NCBI GenBank assembly: GCA_963766195.1
Contig: CAVXYY010000001.1
Location: 124,001-188,000, forward strand
Direction: 5' to 3'
DNA length: 64,000 bases
Source of the DNA: JAHEFT01 sp963766195
Lineage (GTDB): Bacteria; Pseudomonadota; Gammaproteobacteria; Xanthomonadales; SZUA-36
Shown here: positions 19,053 through 27,343 of the stretch, piece after piece
How positions within the stretch are numbered: the first letter of the stretch is position 1
Layout: each line of letters begins with the position of its first letter
Notes under the pieces: generated by a model
What the model was told of the DNA's origin: nothing
Seen by the model: the letters and a program-made list of their open reading frames with translations, nothing else
The model's database searches: none
Position numbers and translations under genes: made by a program

Positions 19053-21566
19053 GTGTCAATGCTGAATAGAAAAAGCTTTTACTTTTTCCTGGCGGCTATG
19101 CTGTCAGGTTCATGTCAAATGAGTTTTGCACAGGAACCCGGTGCAGAATCCGACAACATCCTCGAAGAAATTACGGTCACTGGCAGCCGTGCCGCCTTTT
19201 CAACACCGCAGGATGCGCCGGTCCCGGTGACTGTTCTGTCCAACGAGATGCTGACCAACACCGGCGCCACCGAACTGGGCCGGGCCATCCAGGCCGCTGC
19301 GCCTTCGTTCAATTTTTCCAGTTCATCCATCTCCGACGGCACGGATGCCCTGCGTCCGGCTACTTTGCGGGGTCTTGGCCCGGACCAGACGCTGGTGCTG
19401 ATCAACGGCAAACGGCGTCATGCCAGTGCGTTGGTCCACGTGAATACCTCGGTCGGCCGCGGCACGGCAGGCACCGATATGAATGCCATTCCAATCTCGG
19501 CAGTAAAACGTGTAGAGATTCTGCGTGACGGCGCCGCTGCACAATATGGCTCAGACGCCATCGCGGGCGTGATCAATATCATCCTCAAAGATTCTCCCGA
19601 CGATGGGCTGGCCACGCTGGAATACGGTGAAACTTTTAAAGGTGATGGGGAGACCTGGGTGTTCAACGCCAATAAAGGTTTCGCCATCGGCGAGGGCGGC
19701 TTCTTGAACCTGACCTACCAGTACCGGGATCGCGGCAGAACCAATCGTGCTGGCCTGGACGGCACGCGGCAGTACCCGTGTACCAATGGAGTAGACATAG
19801 ACTACAGCTGCACCACCATCACCACGCTGGATCCGCGCGAAGCAACATTTGACCGCCTGAGTTTCCGTATCGGTGACGCCGATTCGCAGCAAAATGCGTT
19901 CACCGGCAACTTTTCCATGGATGTGGGACCCGGCGAACTCTACAGTTTCCTGACCTGGTCAAAAAACGAGAGCACTTCCGGCGGCTTCACCCGCACGGCG
20001 AGCAATCCAACCGGCACAGTGCTGGAAATTTACCCGGATGGCTTTTTGCCGTTGATCAATACGGACATCAAAGACACCAGCTTTTTTGCCGGTTACAAAT
20101 GGGATACCGCTTCCGGCTGGGGCTACGATATTAGTGGCGGCTATGGCAAAAACAAATTCGGTTTCACCATCAGCGATTCTCTCAATGCGTCCTTCGGGCC
20201 GAGCAGCCCGACTACGGCTTATGCCGGTGCTCTGGTCGTCGACCAGACTACGTTCAACCTTGATTCCAGCAAACTGTTTGATTCGGGCAAGATTCCCTTT
20301 AACGTGGCCTGGGGCGCGGAGTATCGCGAAGAGAGCTATCAGATCAAACCGGGCGAACCGGTTTCCTACGAAGACGGCGGTGCCATTAACCCGGTGACCG
20401 GCGGCAAGTATTCGCCGGGTTTCCAGGTGTTCCGAGGTTTTTCCCCCGCCGAAGCCGCCGATGAAAATCGCGACAGCTGGGCGCTTTACCTGGATCTGGA
20501 ATCCCAGGTCAGCGATCGCCTGCTGTTAACCGGTGCGGTGCGCTATGAAGACTTCAGCGATTTCGGCAGCACGGCTATCTGGAAAGTCAGTGGTTTATTC
20601 GATGTCACGGAAAACTTTGGCATACGCGCGGCAGCCAATACGGGCTTCCGCGCACCGAGTATGCAACAGCAGTTTTTCAACAGCATCAGCACCCAGTTTG
20701 TTTCCGGCCCCAACGGCGGACTGGTGCCTGAAGAGCGCGGCACCTTCCGAAATGACAGCGCCATTGCCAGGGCGCTGGGCATTCCCACGTTGACGGAAGA
20801 AAAGTCGGACAACTATTCGTTTGGATTCCTGTGGAATGCCACGGATGACCTTTTCATGACCCTCGACTACTTCCATATCAAGATCAAGGACCGGATTGTG
20901 ATTTCTGGCGCCATCTCTGCAACCAACCAGGCAATTCCGCAAGACATCAGGGATGCTTTGCTGGCTAACAACATCGGCGCCGCCCAGTTCTTCACCAATG
21001 CCGGCAACACCACGACCGAAGGTGTGGAGGCTATTCTGACCTGGAATAAAGACCTGAATAATGGCGGCCTGTTCAGCCTGGATGGCGGCCTCGCCTGGAT
21101 GAAGACAGATGTGTCGTCCGAGATCAATACTGATGGATTGCTGGAAGGACTGGATGACGTGATTTTCACCTCACAGGATCGTTCGATCATCGAGGAATGG
21201 CAGCCCGAGTGGCATGGCACACTGACCGGCACCTACACGATCAGTAGCTGGATGTTTCTTGCCCGTCTGAACTATTACGGTGAGTACACTACCGAAGAAG
21301 GCAATGGCACCCGTCAGACTTACGGCTCCAAGCTCTTTCCTGACATCATGGCTCAATACTTTTTTGGCGATTCCGGTTTCAGCATCCAGGTCGGTGCAAA
21401 CAACGTCACGGATACAACCCCGGATAAGAACCTTATTGGTCAGTCACGCGCCGGCAGCATTCCCGGGATCGTCGATTCTGATGGCGTGTTCGTGTACTCC
21501 CGCCGCGCCGCACCTTTTGGTTTTAACGGGGGTTACTGGTACCTGAAAGCCATTTACCAGTTCTGA
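19053..21566 (+). CDS. TonB-dependent outer-membrane receptor
   Basis: 837 residues with a signal peptide (cleaved near SFAQ|EPG), a TonB box EEITVTGSR and a plug domain (about 45-175) with the classic ALRPATLRGLGPDQTLVLING, VKRVEILRDGAAAQYGSDAI and GVINIILK. The beta-barrel ends in an aromatic residue (AIYQF), as outer-membrane proteins do. The plug resembles Caulobacter/Xanthomonas-type receptors that import glycans, nucleotides or peptides as often as siderophores; the substrate is unknown. Strong ribosome site (AAAGGAG) and an intrinsic terminator directly after the stop show a single-gene transcript. The secreted TIM-barrel-like protein downstream could be functionally related but has a separate promoter. 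Confidence 0.92.
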   Translation: MSMLNRKSFYFFLAAMLSGSCQMSFAQEPGAESDNILEEITVTGSRAAFSTPQDAPVPVTVLSNEMLTNTGATELGRAIQAAAPSFNFSSSSISDGTDALRPATLRGLGPDQTLVLINGKRRHASALVHVNTSVGRGTAGTDMNAIPISAVKRVEILRDGAAAQYGSDAIAGVINIILKDSPDDGLATLEYGETFKGDGETWVFNANKGFAIGEGGFLNLTYQYRDRGRTNRAGLDGTRQYPCTNGVDIDYSCTTITTLDPREATFDRLSFRIGDADSQQNAFTGNFSMDVGPGELYSFLTWSKNESTSGGFTRTASNPTGTVLEIYPDGFLPLINTDIKDTSFFAGYKWDTASGWGYDISGGYGKNKFGFTISDSLNASFGPSSPTTAYAGALVVDQTTFNLDSSKLFDSGKIPFNVAWGAEYREESYQIKPGEPVSYEDGGAINPVTGGKYSPGFQVFRGFSPAEAADENRDSWALYLDLESQVSDRLLLTGAVRYEDFSDFGSTAIWKVSGLFDVTENFGIRAAANTGFRAPSMQQQFFNSISTQFVSGPNGGLVPEERGTFRNDSAIARALGIPTLTEEKSDNYSFGFLWNATDDLFMTLDYFHIKIKDRIVISGAISATNQAIPQDIRDALLANNIGAAQFFTNAGNTTTEGVEAILTWNKDLNNGGLFSLDGGLAWMKTDVSSEINTDGLLEGLDDVIFTSQDRSIIEEWQPEWHGTLTGTYTISSWMFLARLNYYGEYTTEEGNGTRQTYGSKLFPDIMAQYFFGDSGFSIQVGANNVTDTTPDKNLIGQSRAGSIPGIVDSDGVFVYSRRAAPFGFNGGYWYLKAIYQF

Positions 21567-21585
21567 TCTTTTTCGCTAGACTGCA

Positions 21586-21613
21586 AAGCCACCCGGTTCA
21601 CGCCGGGTGGCTT
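21586..21613 (+). terminator. Intrinsic terminator of the TonB receptor gene
   Basis: AAGCCACCCGG (21586-21596) and CCGGGTGGCTT (21603-21613) form a perfect 11-bp stem with a six-base loop. It ends in a short T-run (CTTTTC), 20 bases after the stop codon. Confidence 0.85.
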
Positions 21614-21738
21614 TTCGATATGCCTGGATTGACCGCGCAATGAAAACCCCGATTACCCAGAACGATTCGTCCCCCGGGTGTTCCAATACAGTATTCAACA
21701 AATCAACCCGGTCCCGGATCTTCAATGGCGCACTCTTC

Positions 21739-23379
21739 ATGAATCGTTTTTTTACCTGGCTGTCAATCACAGTATTGATACTGGCCACCAGCGATGCGCT
21801 GGGCCAATACGTGGGCTGGCCTGAAAAGGAATTGTTCAGTTCGGACCAGGAACGCTATGGGCACCTTGAGTATTTCGGCTTTTATGGCAGCGCCATGGGC
21901 GGCTGGAATTTCACCGGGGAACTGGCTCCATTCACGAACCTGACCTGGATCCAGGTGGGCTCAGCCGATGGAGAACCGGCCGCTATCGAAAAAATCATTC
22001 AACGCCTCAGCGAGGCCCGCGACGCAGGAGTCGCAGCAGTACTCCATATAGAACCCTTCCTGTTTATCAGCGGGAAAGGCCTACTGCGACCCGATCCCGA
22101 GATCGAGGACTTCCTGGTGGAACTCAGGGCCCAAGTTGAATTTGAAAACCTGCTCGACACCATTGCGATGATTTATCCGATAGATGAACCGTTTCGCGAA
22201 CTCATCAGCGAACGGGACCCGGGATTTATCAAGGAACACGTCACGGGTGGGGCTTACGAGGAAATCCACGAGGACCTGGTGCACCTGAACGGGTTGATAA
22301 AGCTGGTATTTCCGGAAAAGCCCATTGGCGTGATCCTCTCCGGCTACAAACTGCACCACAGGTTCTTCAGCATTCCTGAAAATTACGACTGGGTGGGGTT
22401 TGACTGTTACCAGGACCTTTTCAGGAGTTGCGATAATAAAACGTTCGTAGAGCACTACTCGCAGCTGTTGAAACACATGCAGCCCCATCAGCGCCTGATG
22501 GCGGTTCCGGAAACGTGGGCGACGAACGAGACAATGGACCAGGCCGGCTGGCCAGACATTCTTTCAAGTCGACTGAAACACCACTACGAAATTGCCCTGA
22601 ACGAACCGCGGTTCATCGCTTTTATTCCGTTTATCTGGTCGTTCGATGCCGGACAGGATACGCCTGGCCTGGGTCTTAACCGTTTTTCCGAACTGTACGA
22701 TGACGGCGTCAGCAACCGCGGAACCGCTTTTTTAAACGAGGTCATCGATATTGGGCTTCAGATCAAGCTCGGAGAACCCGAGATGCCCAACATGTCTTAT
22801 GATGAAACCGAAAACAGCCCCTACCGGCCGGTCGGTCGAATCCGCGGCGAGATCACCGGCGTCAGCAGCCTTGGCCTCGTCAGCGCATGGGCTCTGGACG
22901 AATCGCTCCCTCATAAAAACCTGCGTGTCCGGATCCTGGTTCGGGATACTCGGGGAACATTGATTCATAAATCCAGGATGGAACGTACCTTTATCAGGGA
23001 TCCGGCACTGGCGAAGTGGCTTGATGTGGTTGATCCGATGCCCGGTTTGCACGGTTTTCGGTATCAGCTTCCCGACTACGTGATAGCCCGGAGTCAAAGG
23101 CAACCCCTGGAAATTGAGATGATCACCTACGCCGACGGCTCCCCCCGGGAAGTCGGATCTGTTTACAGCGTGTGGGTCAATCCCGGTAAAAAGCTGTCGC
23201 GTTGGTTCAACGAACCGTCCAGGAGGGTGGCGCAGACGGAACCAGGCAGATTGCAAGCGCCGTTTCACCAGTTCGTAAATAAACAAGGGGGCCGGATGCA
23301 TTCTGACGGTTGTATCCGGCCCTCACTACCCGGTCAATTCAGCCAGCAGGCTTTTCGCTCCTTCGAAATCGCTGTTTAA
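21739..23379 (+). CDS. Secreted TIM-barrel-like protein, possible glycoside hydrolase, unknown family
   Basis: 546 residues from ATG 21739, chosen because a clean signal peptide starts there (MNRFFTWLSITVLILATSDALG|QY); the open frame from 21607 crosses the upstream terminator. The body has alternating strand/helix text ending in aromatic-rich strands: LEYFGFYGSAMGGWN, TNLTWIQVGS, AVLHIEPFLF, DTIAMIYPIDEPF, KPIGVILSG, YDWVGFDCYQD, RLMAVPETWA, FIAFIPFIWSFD. This pattern is typical of (beta/alpha)8 glycoside hydrolases. The Asp-Glu-Pro in strand 4 and Glu of AVPET are candidate catalytic acids (inference). A C-terminal beta domain begins near VSAWALDES. No named family recognised. Its last codons overlap the MBL gene tail-to-tail. 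Confidence 0.65.
   Translation: MNRFFTWLSITVLILATSDALGQYVGWPEKELFSSDQERYGHLEYFGFYGSAMGGWNFTGELAPFTNLTWIQVGSADGEPAAIEKIIQRLSEARDAGVAAVLHIEPFLFISGKGLLRPDPEIEDFLVELRAQVEFENLLDTIAMIYPIDEPFRELISERDPGFIKEHVTGGAYEEIHEDLVHLNGLIKLVFPEKPIGVILSGYKLHHRFFSIPENYDWVGFDCYQDLFRSCDNKTFVEHYSQLLKHMQPHQRLMAVPETWATNETMDQAGWPDILSSRLKHHYEIALNEPRFIAFIPFIWSFDAGQDTPGLGLNRFSELYDDGVSNRGTAFLNEVIDIGLQIKLGEPEMPNMSYDETENSPYRPVGRIRGEITGVSSLGLVSAWALDESLPHKNLRVRILVRDTRGTLIHKSRMERTFIRDPALAKWLDVVDPMPGLHGFRYQLPDYVIARSQRQPLEIEMITYADGSPREVGSVYSVWVNPGKKLSRWFNEPSRRVAQTEPGRLQAPFHQFVNKQGGRMHSDGCIRPSLPGQFSQQAFRSFEIAV
23289..23322 (-). terminator. Hairpin, probable terminator of the MBL hydrolase gene
   Basis: GGGCCGGATGCA (23289-23300) pairs with TGTATCCGGCCC (23311-23322), 12 bp with one mismatch and a ten-base loop. 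On the minus strand it follows the MBL stop by four bases and is trailed by CTTGTTTATTT. It lies inside the 3' end of the convergent secreted-protein gene. Confidence 0.55.
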
Positions 23380-24591
23380 CTTCAATGATTCGCGGCACTG
23401 CTTGATCGCCTCTTCGGTGTCCCCCAGTTTCTGCAAACCTTTGCATGCCAGGTAGTGGGTGTAATAGCCGATTTCAGACTCCGGATAGGCTTCTGTGCTA
23501 CCCATCAAGAAGACCACTGCATCCTTGTAGCGCCCGGCGGTATACAGTTTGGAACCTATACCCGTCAGGACATATTGGTTGAAGTCGTACTGATCCTCAT
23601 GTCTCTCGAGTAAATCCCCGTATTGTTTGACTGCCGCCTCGGCGCCATCCTGTTTCCACGTGATGTAGAGCGGCTTGCAAATGTCTTCCCGAGTCTCCCG
23701 GGGCACCGTGAGCGCATCAATAACGTAGTTGATCCAGTCGTTGCTGGAAACATAGCTTCCAGCGTATTGCTCGTAAGCCTTGAAAATTTCAGCTGCTTCC
23801 ATATCTTCCTGGGACTTGCCCGCTTTAAGTTCCCGCCTCACGATGTCCACGGTCTGGTTCATCATGTTCGCGTAGTCCGGTAGCTGGTCCCACGTACCGA
23901 CAAAATCGAAGCCTGTTGCCTGCCCGTTGTGCCCCGAAACCAGTCGCACGTCATGGGGCAATATCTCCATCAATTGCCGCGTTCTGGCCTCGAACTGCAG
24001 CACGTCACCGTCGCCGTCCACCGAAGGGAAATTGAACCCGTTGACGACGGAACTGGCGTGGGCGATCCCATGCCGGGAGAAATACACCAGGATTTCGTTG
24101 TCATCGTGGCTACCTCCGATCTCAACCAGGCGAATCACTTCACCATTGAACGTGATTTCCAGCGAGTCGGTGAATGTAATGTCGGGAAACGCTTCAGAAG
24201 GGAACTCGGAGAACAGGAACGTACCGCTGCGCAACTTTTCGGGAAAGAGCCGGTGAGTCACTATGATCGGCTCAGCTCCAAAAACGTGGTTGCCACCAAT
24301 GTGCTCAACGTGACGATGTGTATTGATGATGTATTTCGGAATTCCGAAACCCAAGCCATCGATGAATGCCTTGAAGTCCTCGGCGTCACTGGCACCATGT
24401 GTATCCACAAGCAGCACACCTTCCGGGCCCGTGAATACCAGCGAGTTATTGCTGTAAAGCCCCTGGTCGGTACTGAGCATCAATAAATCCGGGGCCAGGG
24501 GCGTTACCAGGAAATGGTCATCAGCTATCAAAGTCGCGGTTGAAGAGAAAGTCAGTAGCAAGAGCGCGAGCGTACGGATCGTGACGAACAT
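23326..24591 (-). CDS. Exported MBL-fold metallo-hydrolase with C-terminal helical repeat region
   Basis: 421 residues with a signal peptide (MFVTIRTLALLLLTFSSTATLIA). The MBL core (about 25-235) contains VLLVDTHGASD, the metal motif THRHVEHIGGN, IGGSHDDNE and VSGHNG. The usual HxHxDH motif has Glu for Asp here. The C-terminal 150 residues are helical and TPR-like (LYTAGRYKDAVVFLMGSTEAYPES...KQCRESLKLNSDFEGAKSLL), an arrangement seen in secreted MBL enzymes related to alkylsulfatases. Substrate unknown. AAGGAG eight bases before the ATG. Divergent from a TetR gene across two GTAACnnnGTTAC operators, so repression by that TetR is likely. Confidence 0.85.
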   Translation of the reverse strand: MFVTIRTLALLLLTFSSTATLIADDHFLVTPLAPDLLMLSTDQGLYSNNSLVFTGPEGVLLVDTHGASDAEDFKAFIDGLGFGIPKYIINTHRHVEHIGGNHVFGAEPIIVTHRLFPEKLRSGTFLFSEFPSEAFPDITFTDSLEITFNGEVIRLVEIGGSHDDNEILVYFSRHGIAHASSVVNGFNFPSVDGDGDVLQFEARTRQLMEILPHDVRLVSGHNGQATGFDFVGTWDQLPDYANMMNQTVDIVRRELKAGKSQEDMEAAEIFKAYEQYAGSYVSSNDWINYVIDALTVPRETREDICKPLYITWKQDGAEAAVKQYGDLLERHEDQYDFNQYVLTGIGSKLYTAGRYKDAVVFLMGSTEAYPESEIGYYTHYLACKGLQKLGDTEEAIKQCRESLKLNSDFEGAKSLLAELTG

Positions 24592-24638
24592 GATTCAGAC
24601 TCCTTTCAAGCCGGTTCATTCTGGCTTGCCAATAAATT

Positions 24639-24669
24639 GTAACGCTGTTACGTTTAGTAACAACGTTAC
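24639..24669. promoter_or_regulatory. Two tandem TetR-type operators
   Basis: GTAACGCTGTTAC (24639-24651) and GTAACAACGTTAC (24657-24669) are two copies of GTAACnnnGTTAC, 18 bp centre to centre. They lie between the divergent MBL hydrolase and TetR starts. Such paired dyads typically bind two repressor dimers on overlapping divergent promoters. Confidence 0.75.
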
Positions 24670-24703
24670 ATACGCTAGGCTGACTGAATCATAAGGTGAA
24701 TGG

Positions 24704-25303
24704 ATGAATACATTGGCTCGAAAACAGAAGGAAACGGATGCGCTGCGGGAAAAGGTACTGGACAACGCGGAAGAAATCTTCGTTCGGGAAGGAATCGGGC
24801 AAGTCACCATGAGGCGGATTGCTGCCCGCATTAATTATGCACCAACCGTGCTTTACCGCCTCTTCAGCAACAAGGCCGACCTGATCGACCATTTGATCGC
24901 CCGGGGATACGAAGGTGTCAGAAACCACTACACGACCATCCTGGACCGCCAATATCCGGGTCCTGCGAAACAACTTGAAGGTATCCTTGCAGTTTACGTG
25001 GACTACGCCCTGACCCACCCCAACCACTACCGCATGTGGTTCGAGACGGGCTCGATTCGTTTCGAAAATCAAAAGCTGCGAATGACCCATGGCCGGCTGC
25101 AGTTCATTGTTTACCAGGTCTGGCTGGACAATATCGAAGCCTGCCGGTCGGCCGGGCTATTCACCGGACGGGATACGTTGGAAATCTTCCAGATCCTGTG
25201 GTCGCGCGTCCATGGTGTGATTTCATTACGCCTGCAGCACCCGGACATGCCGTGGATGCCAGTCGAGCGGCAACTGACGAGCCTGTTCGAGTTCGGGGCT
25301 TGA
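24704..25303 (+). CDS. TetR-family transcriptional regulator
   Basis: 199 residues. The DNA-binding domain (about 12-65) reads REKVLDNAEEIFVREGIGQVTM then RRIAARINYAPTVLYRLFSNK, the classic TetR helix-turn-helix. The ligand-binding region contains LTHPNHYRMWFETG and a C-terminal ILWSRVHGVISLRL, resembling the WHG-type (TetR_C) domain. It lies divergent from the MBL hydrolase with twin operators between them, so autoregulation and repression of the hydrolase are expected. Ligand unknown. Confidence 0.9.
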   Translation: MNTLARKQKETDALREKVLDNAEEIFVREGIGQVTMRRIAARINYAPTVLYRLFSNKADLIDHLIARGYEGVRNHYTTILDRQYPGPAKQLEGILAVYVDYALTHPNHYRMWFETGSIRFENQKLRMTHGRLQFIVYQVWLDNIEACRSAGLFTGRDTLEIFQILWSRVHGVISLRLQHPDMPWMPVERQLTSLFEFGA

Positions 25304-25514
25304 AACCAGGCTCGGTTTTTTGCGGGCAGGCGCCCGCAACGCCGCTATTTGCGAAACATCGAAGATTCAGGTTGTTTTGCTGCTTTTCTGAGAATTGTAC
25401 ATATCTATACATTACCTATATTTATTCTATATATTCAAAATTAATCGCTTATAAAGCTTGATTTAATTATGCAATACCTATACATTAGGCTTTCAATCAC
25501 TGGAGAATACAATC
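25304..25514. promoter_or_regulatory. AT-rich promoter region of the fasciclin gene with repeated CTATACATTA
   Basis: The decamer CTATACATTA occurs at 25405-25414 and 25478-25487, each joined to ACCTATA (25414-25420 and 25476-25482). The second copy forms a small dyad, CCTA-tacat-TAGG. The stretch is far more AT-rich than its surroundings. TGGAGAA precedes the ATG. A GC-rich hairpin at 25321-25338 lacks a following T-run. Confidence 0.45.
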
Positions 25515-26027
25515 ATGCTTTTGAAACGCAAACTGAATATTTCAACCTTTACGGCCTTCGCGGCTGCCCTTTTACTTCTTGTCACCGACGCTTACGCCGG
25601 CAACTATGGCAAGAAGCAGGCTGATATCGTAGACACAGCCGTGTCTGCAGGAACCTTCAACACACTGGTCGCAGCTCTTGAAGCAGGCGACCTGGTGGAA
25701 ACCCTGAGAGCCGACGGGCCTTACACGGTGTTCGCACCGACCGATGAAGCCTTCGCCAAGCTGCCCGACGGTACGGTGGAAATGCTGCTGTTGCCGGAAA
25801 ACAAGGACAAGCTCGTCGAAATCCTGACCTACCACGTCGTAGCCGGCAAAGTAACCGCCGCCGAGGTAGTCACCTTGCAGACAGCGCAAACCGCCAACGG
25901 GTCTGATGTAGCAATCCGGGTGGTCGATGAAACTGTTTTCATCAATGACTCCCGAGTTGTCGCCGCGGACATTGACGCCAGCAATGGAGTTATCCACGTC
26001 GTTGACACGGTGATCCTGCCCAACTGA
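25515..26027 (+). CDS. Secreted fasciclin (FAS1) domain protein
   Basis: 170 residues: signal peptide (cleaved near DAYA|GN) and a single FAS1 domain from about 35 to 170. Both conserved FAS1 motifs are present: GPYTVFAPTDEAFAKLP (H1) and LTYHVVAGK, with a final GVIHVVDTVILPN strand (H2). FAS1 proteins act outside the cytoplasm in adhesion or as small-molecule/heme binders. In proteobacteria they are often stress- or light-induced, but nothing here proves that. The AT-rich upstream region with repeated boxes suggests specific control. Confidence 0.92.
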   Translation: MLLKRKLNISTFTAFAAALLLLVTDAYAGNYGKKQADIVDTAVSAGTFNTLVAALEAGDLVETLRADGPYTVFAPTDEAFAKLPDGTVEMLLLPENKDKLVEILTYHVVAGKVTAAEVVTLQTAQTANGSDVAIRVVDETVFINDSRVVAADIDASNGVIHVVDTVILPN

Positions 26028-26646
26028 TCTTTTTCTGATACCCCCCGGCACACTCCCTGGTGTGCTCCCGTGACCCGGATCAGGTAGCTTTATATGCGAA
26101 CGCTGCCTGATTCGGGTTTCCTTTATCCGGGACTTGCCCGGGAATATTTACGACTCGAATGCCCGCATTTGGATAGACCATTGAACCTGTTAAGTCCGGA
26201 AAATGAAGGTGTTTTGGGCGGACAACATCCAGGAAATGGAGGGGTTTGCAGGGCTTGAACGCGCGGACAATCGATTCTGGCCAGCTCCGTTGCCCTTTAT
26301 AAGCAGGGCGTTATCCAACTCAAATCCGTATAGCGCGGGTGTTCTATGACCTCCCGGGAGTACCACCGACACCGGCCGTAACAGACTGAACCCTGTGCCA
26401 TCATCGTCGGGCATTACCTGCGCTTCGTTGAGGAAATCGAACGGTCAGGCGGTCCTCTGCGGAATTTCGTGGGCCGGGGGTGCGAAGACCACATCTGGTG
26501 TGGTCTGTTGAAGTACAGCCTCCTGCGCGTCAATTGAGAAGGCTGTCGCCAGGAACACCTGGTGACATTCAGCTGTCACCGGGGTAACTGCGCCCCGGAT
26601 GACAGCGTAATATCAGAAGATTGAATCGTCTTTATTCGACTTGAAG
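26028..26646. other. Gene-free structured intergenic region
   Basis: About 620 bases with no credible gene. A 74-codon minus frame at 26190-26414 reads through a tRNA-like remnant and is unlikely to be real. Hairpins visible: AGACCACA/TGTGGTCT (26486-26493/26499-26506); GTCGCCAGG/CCTGGTGAC (26545-26553/26558-26566); and a 13-bp stem with one bulge, GCTGTCACCGGGG/CCCCGGATGACAGC (26572-26584/26593-26606). The last two compete for bases near 26561-26580. None has a T-run. They may be decayed sequence or a structured RNA. Confidence 0.5.
26237..26279 (-). pseudogene. tRNA-like remnant resembling the 3' half of tRNA-Ile2
   Basis: Without gaps, 33 of 43 bases match the 3' half of the tRNA-Ile2(CAU) gene at 56054-56096, in the same orientation and including the CCA end and the CAATCGATT segment. 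The T-stem no longer pairs well. Just beyond (about 26290-26330) a minus-strand GCCCT-loop-AGGGC hairpin and TTGAGTTGGATAA resemble an anticodon arm and D-loop. It is too degenerate to be a working tRNA. Confidence 0.4.
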
Positions 26647-27222
26647 TTAACTCACCCCTTTCTCGTTTGAAAAAGAAGCGCGGAAATCGCGAATCCGCTC
26701 AAGCTCTCTGGTAGTGAGCGTCTTTTCGATGAGGCCGTTATCGGAGCGCAGCGTAATGGTAATCTCATCGCCCAGCACCAGCCGATCGAAGGCCGCTTCG
26801 TCGAGCCGAAACTCAACTTTTTCAAACATCCGGCTGGAAGCGCCTACCCAAGGCTGGGAAGCCCTCAGCTGTTCCAGGGATAATTTCTGACCGTCAATTT
26901 CGAATACCGCTGGCTGATCGACATCGAACTTATGCCAGAGACGACCCTCGTGTCGCAACCAGAAAATATACTCGTCGACTGCGTCGCTTCCATCAAATTT
27001 CAACGCGCTTATGCCGACCACCAGCGAATCAGTATCTCCAAAGGATCCTTCAATCACTTCCAGGGAATTCACCTTTTTTTCGCTGATTTCGACACTGTAG
27101 AACGAAACACCCCGAACCGGATCACGAATTTCTGTCCGCGGTAGAGAGTTGGCCGACACCACGCCGAAAATCGAGGTGGCAAGTAGAGCCGTTACAGTTA
27201 ATACGATGAGCTTGCGCTTCAT
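26647..27222 (-). CDS. Exported hypothetical protein
   Basis: 191 residues from ATG 27222, chosen because GGAGACTGAA lies just upstream; an ATG at 27234 is the alternative. Signal peptide MKRKLIVLTVTALLATSIFGVVSA|NS. The mature part is mostly predicted beta-strand with a C-terminal basic segment: GVSFYSVEISEKKVNSLEV, DEYIFWLRHEGRLWHKF, GDEITITLRSDNGLIEKTL. No family recognised; probably periplasmic. Downstream lies the structured gene-free region, upstream the yccA gene on the same strand, 121 bases away. Confidence 0.6.
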   Translation of the reverse strand: MKRKLIVLTVTALLATSIFGVVSANSLPRTEIRDPVRGVSFYSVEISEKKVNSLEVIEGSFGDTDSLVVGISALKFDGSDAVDEYIFWLRHEGRLWHKFDVDQPAVFEIDGQKLSLEQLRASQPWVGASSRMFEKVEFRLDEAAFDRLVLGDEITITLRSDNGLIEKTLTTRELERIRDFRASFSNEKGVS

Positions 27223-27343
27223 TTCAGTCTCCATGGTTTTGATAAATAAATCGTTGTCTCTGCCAGGCAATCCGGCTGCGTTTGGCAACCCGTCGCGCGG
27301 TCTTTCTGCGAAACACGGGCGTCACCGGTATTTGAATTCACAG

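Noticed and set aside
25321..25338. GC-rich hairpin after the tetR gene as a terminator
   Set aside because: The T-run precedes rather than follows the stem on the plus strand, and A-rich sequence follows it on the minus strand.
26190..26414. 74-codon minus-strand frame as a hypothetical gene
   Set aside because: It reads through the tRNA-like remnant and hairpins, has no ribosome site, and its sequence shows no protein-like pattern.
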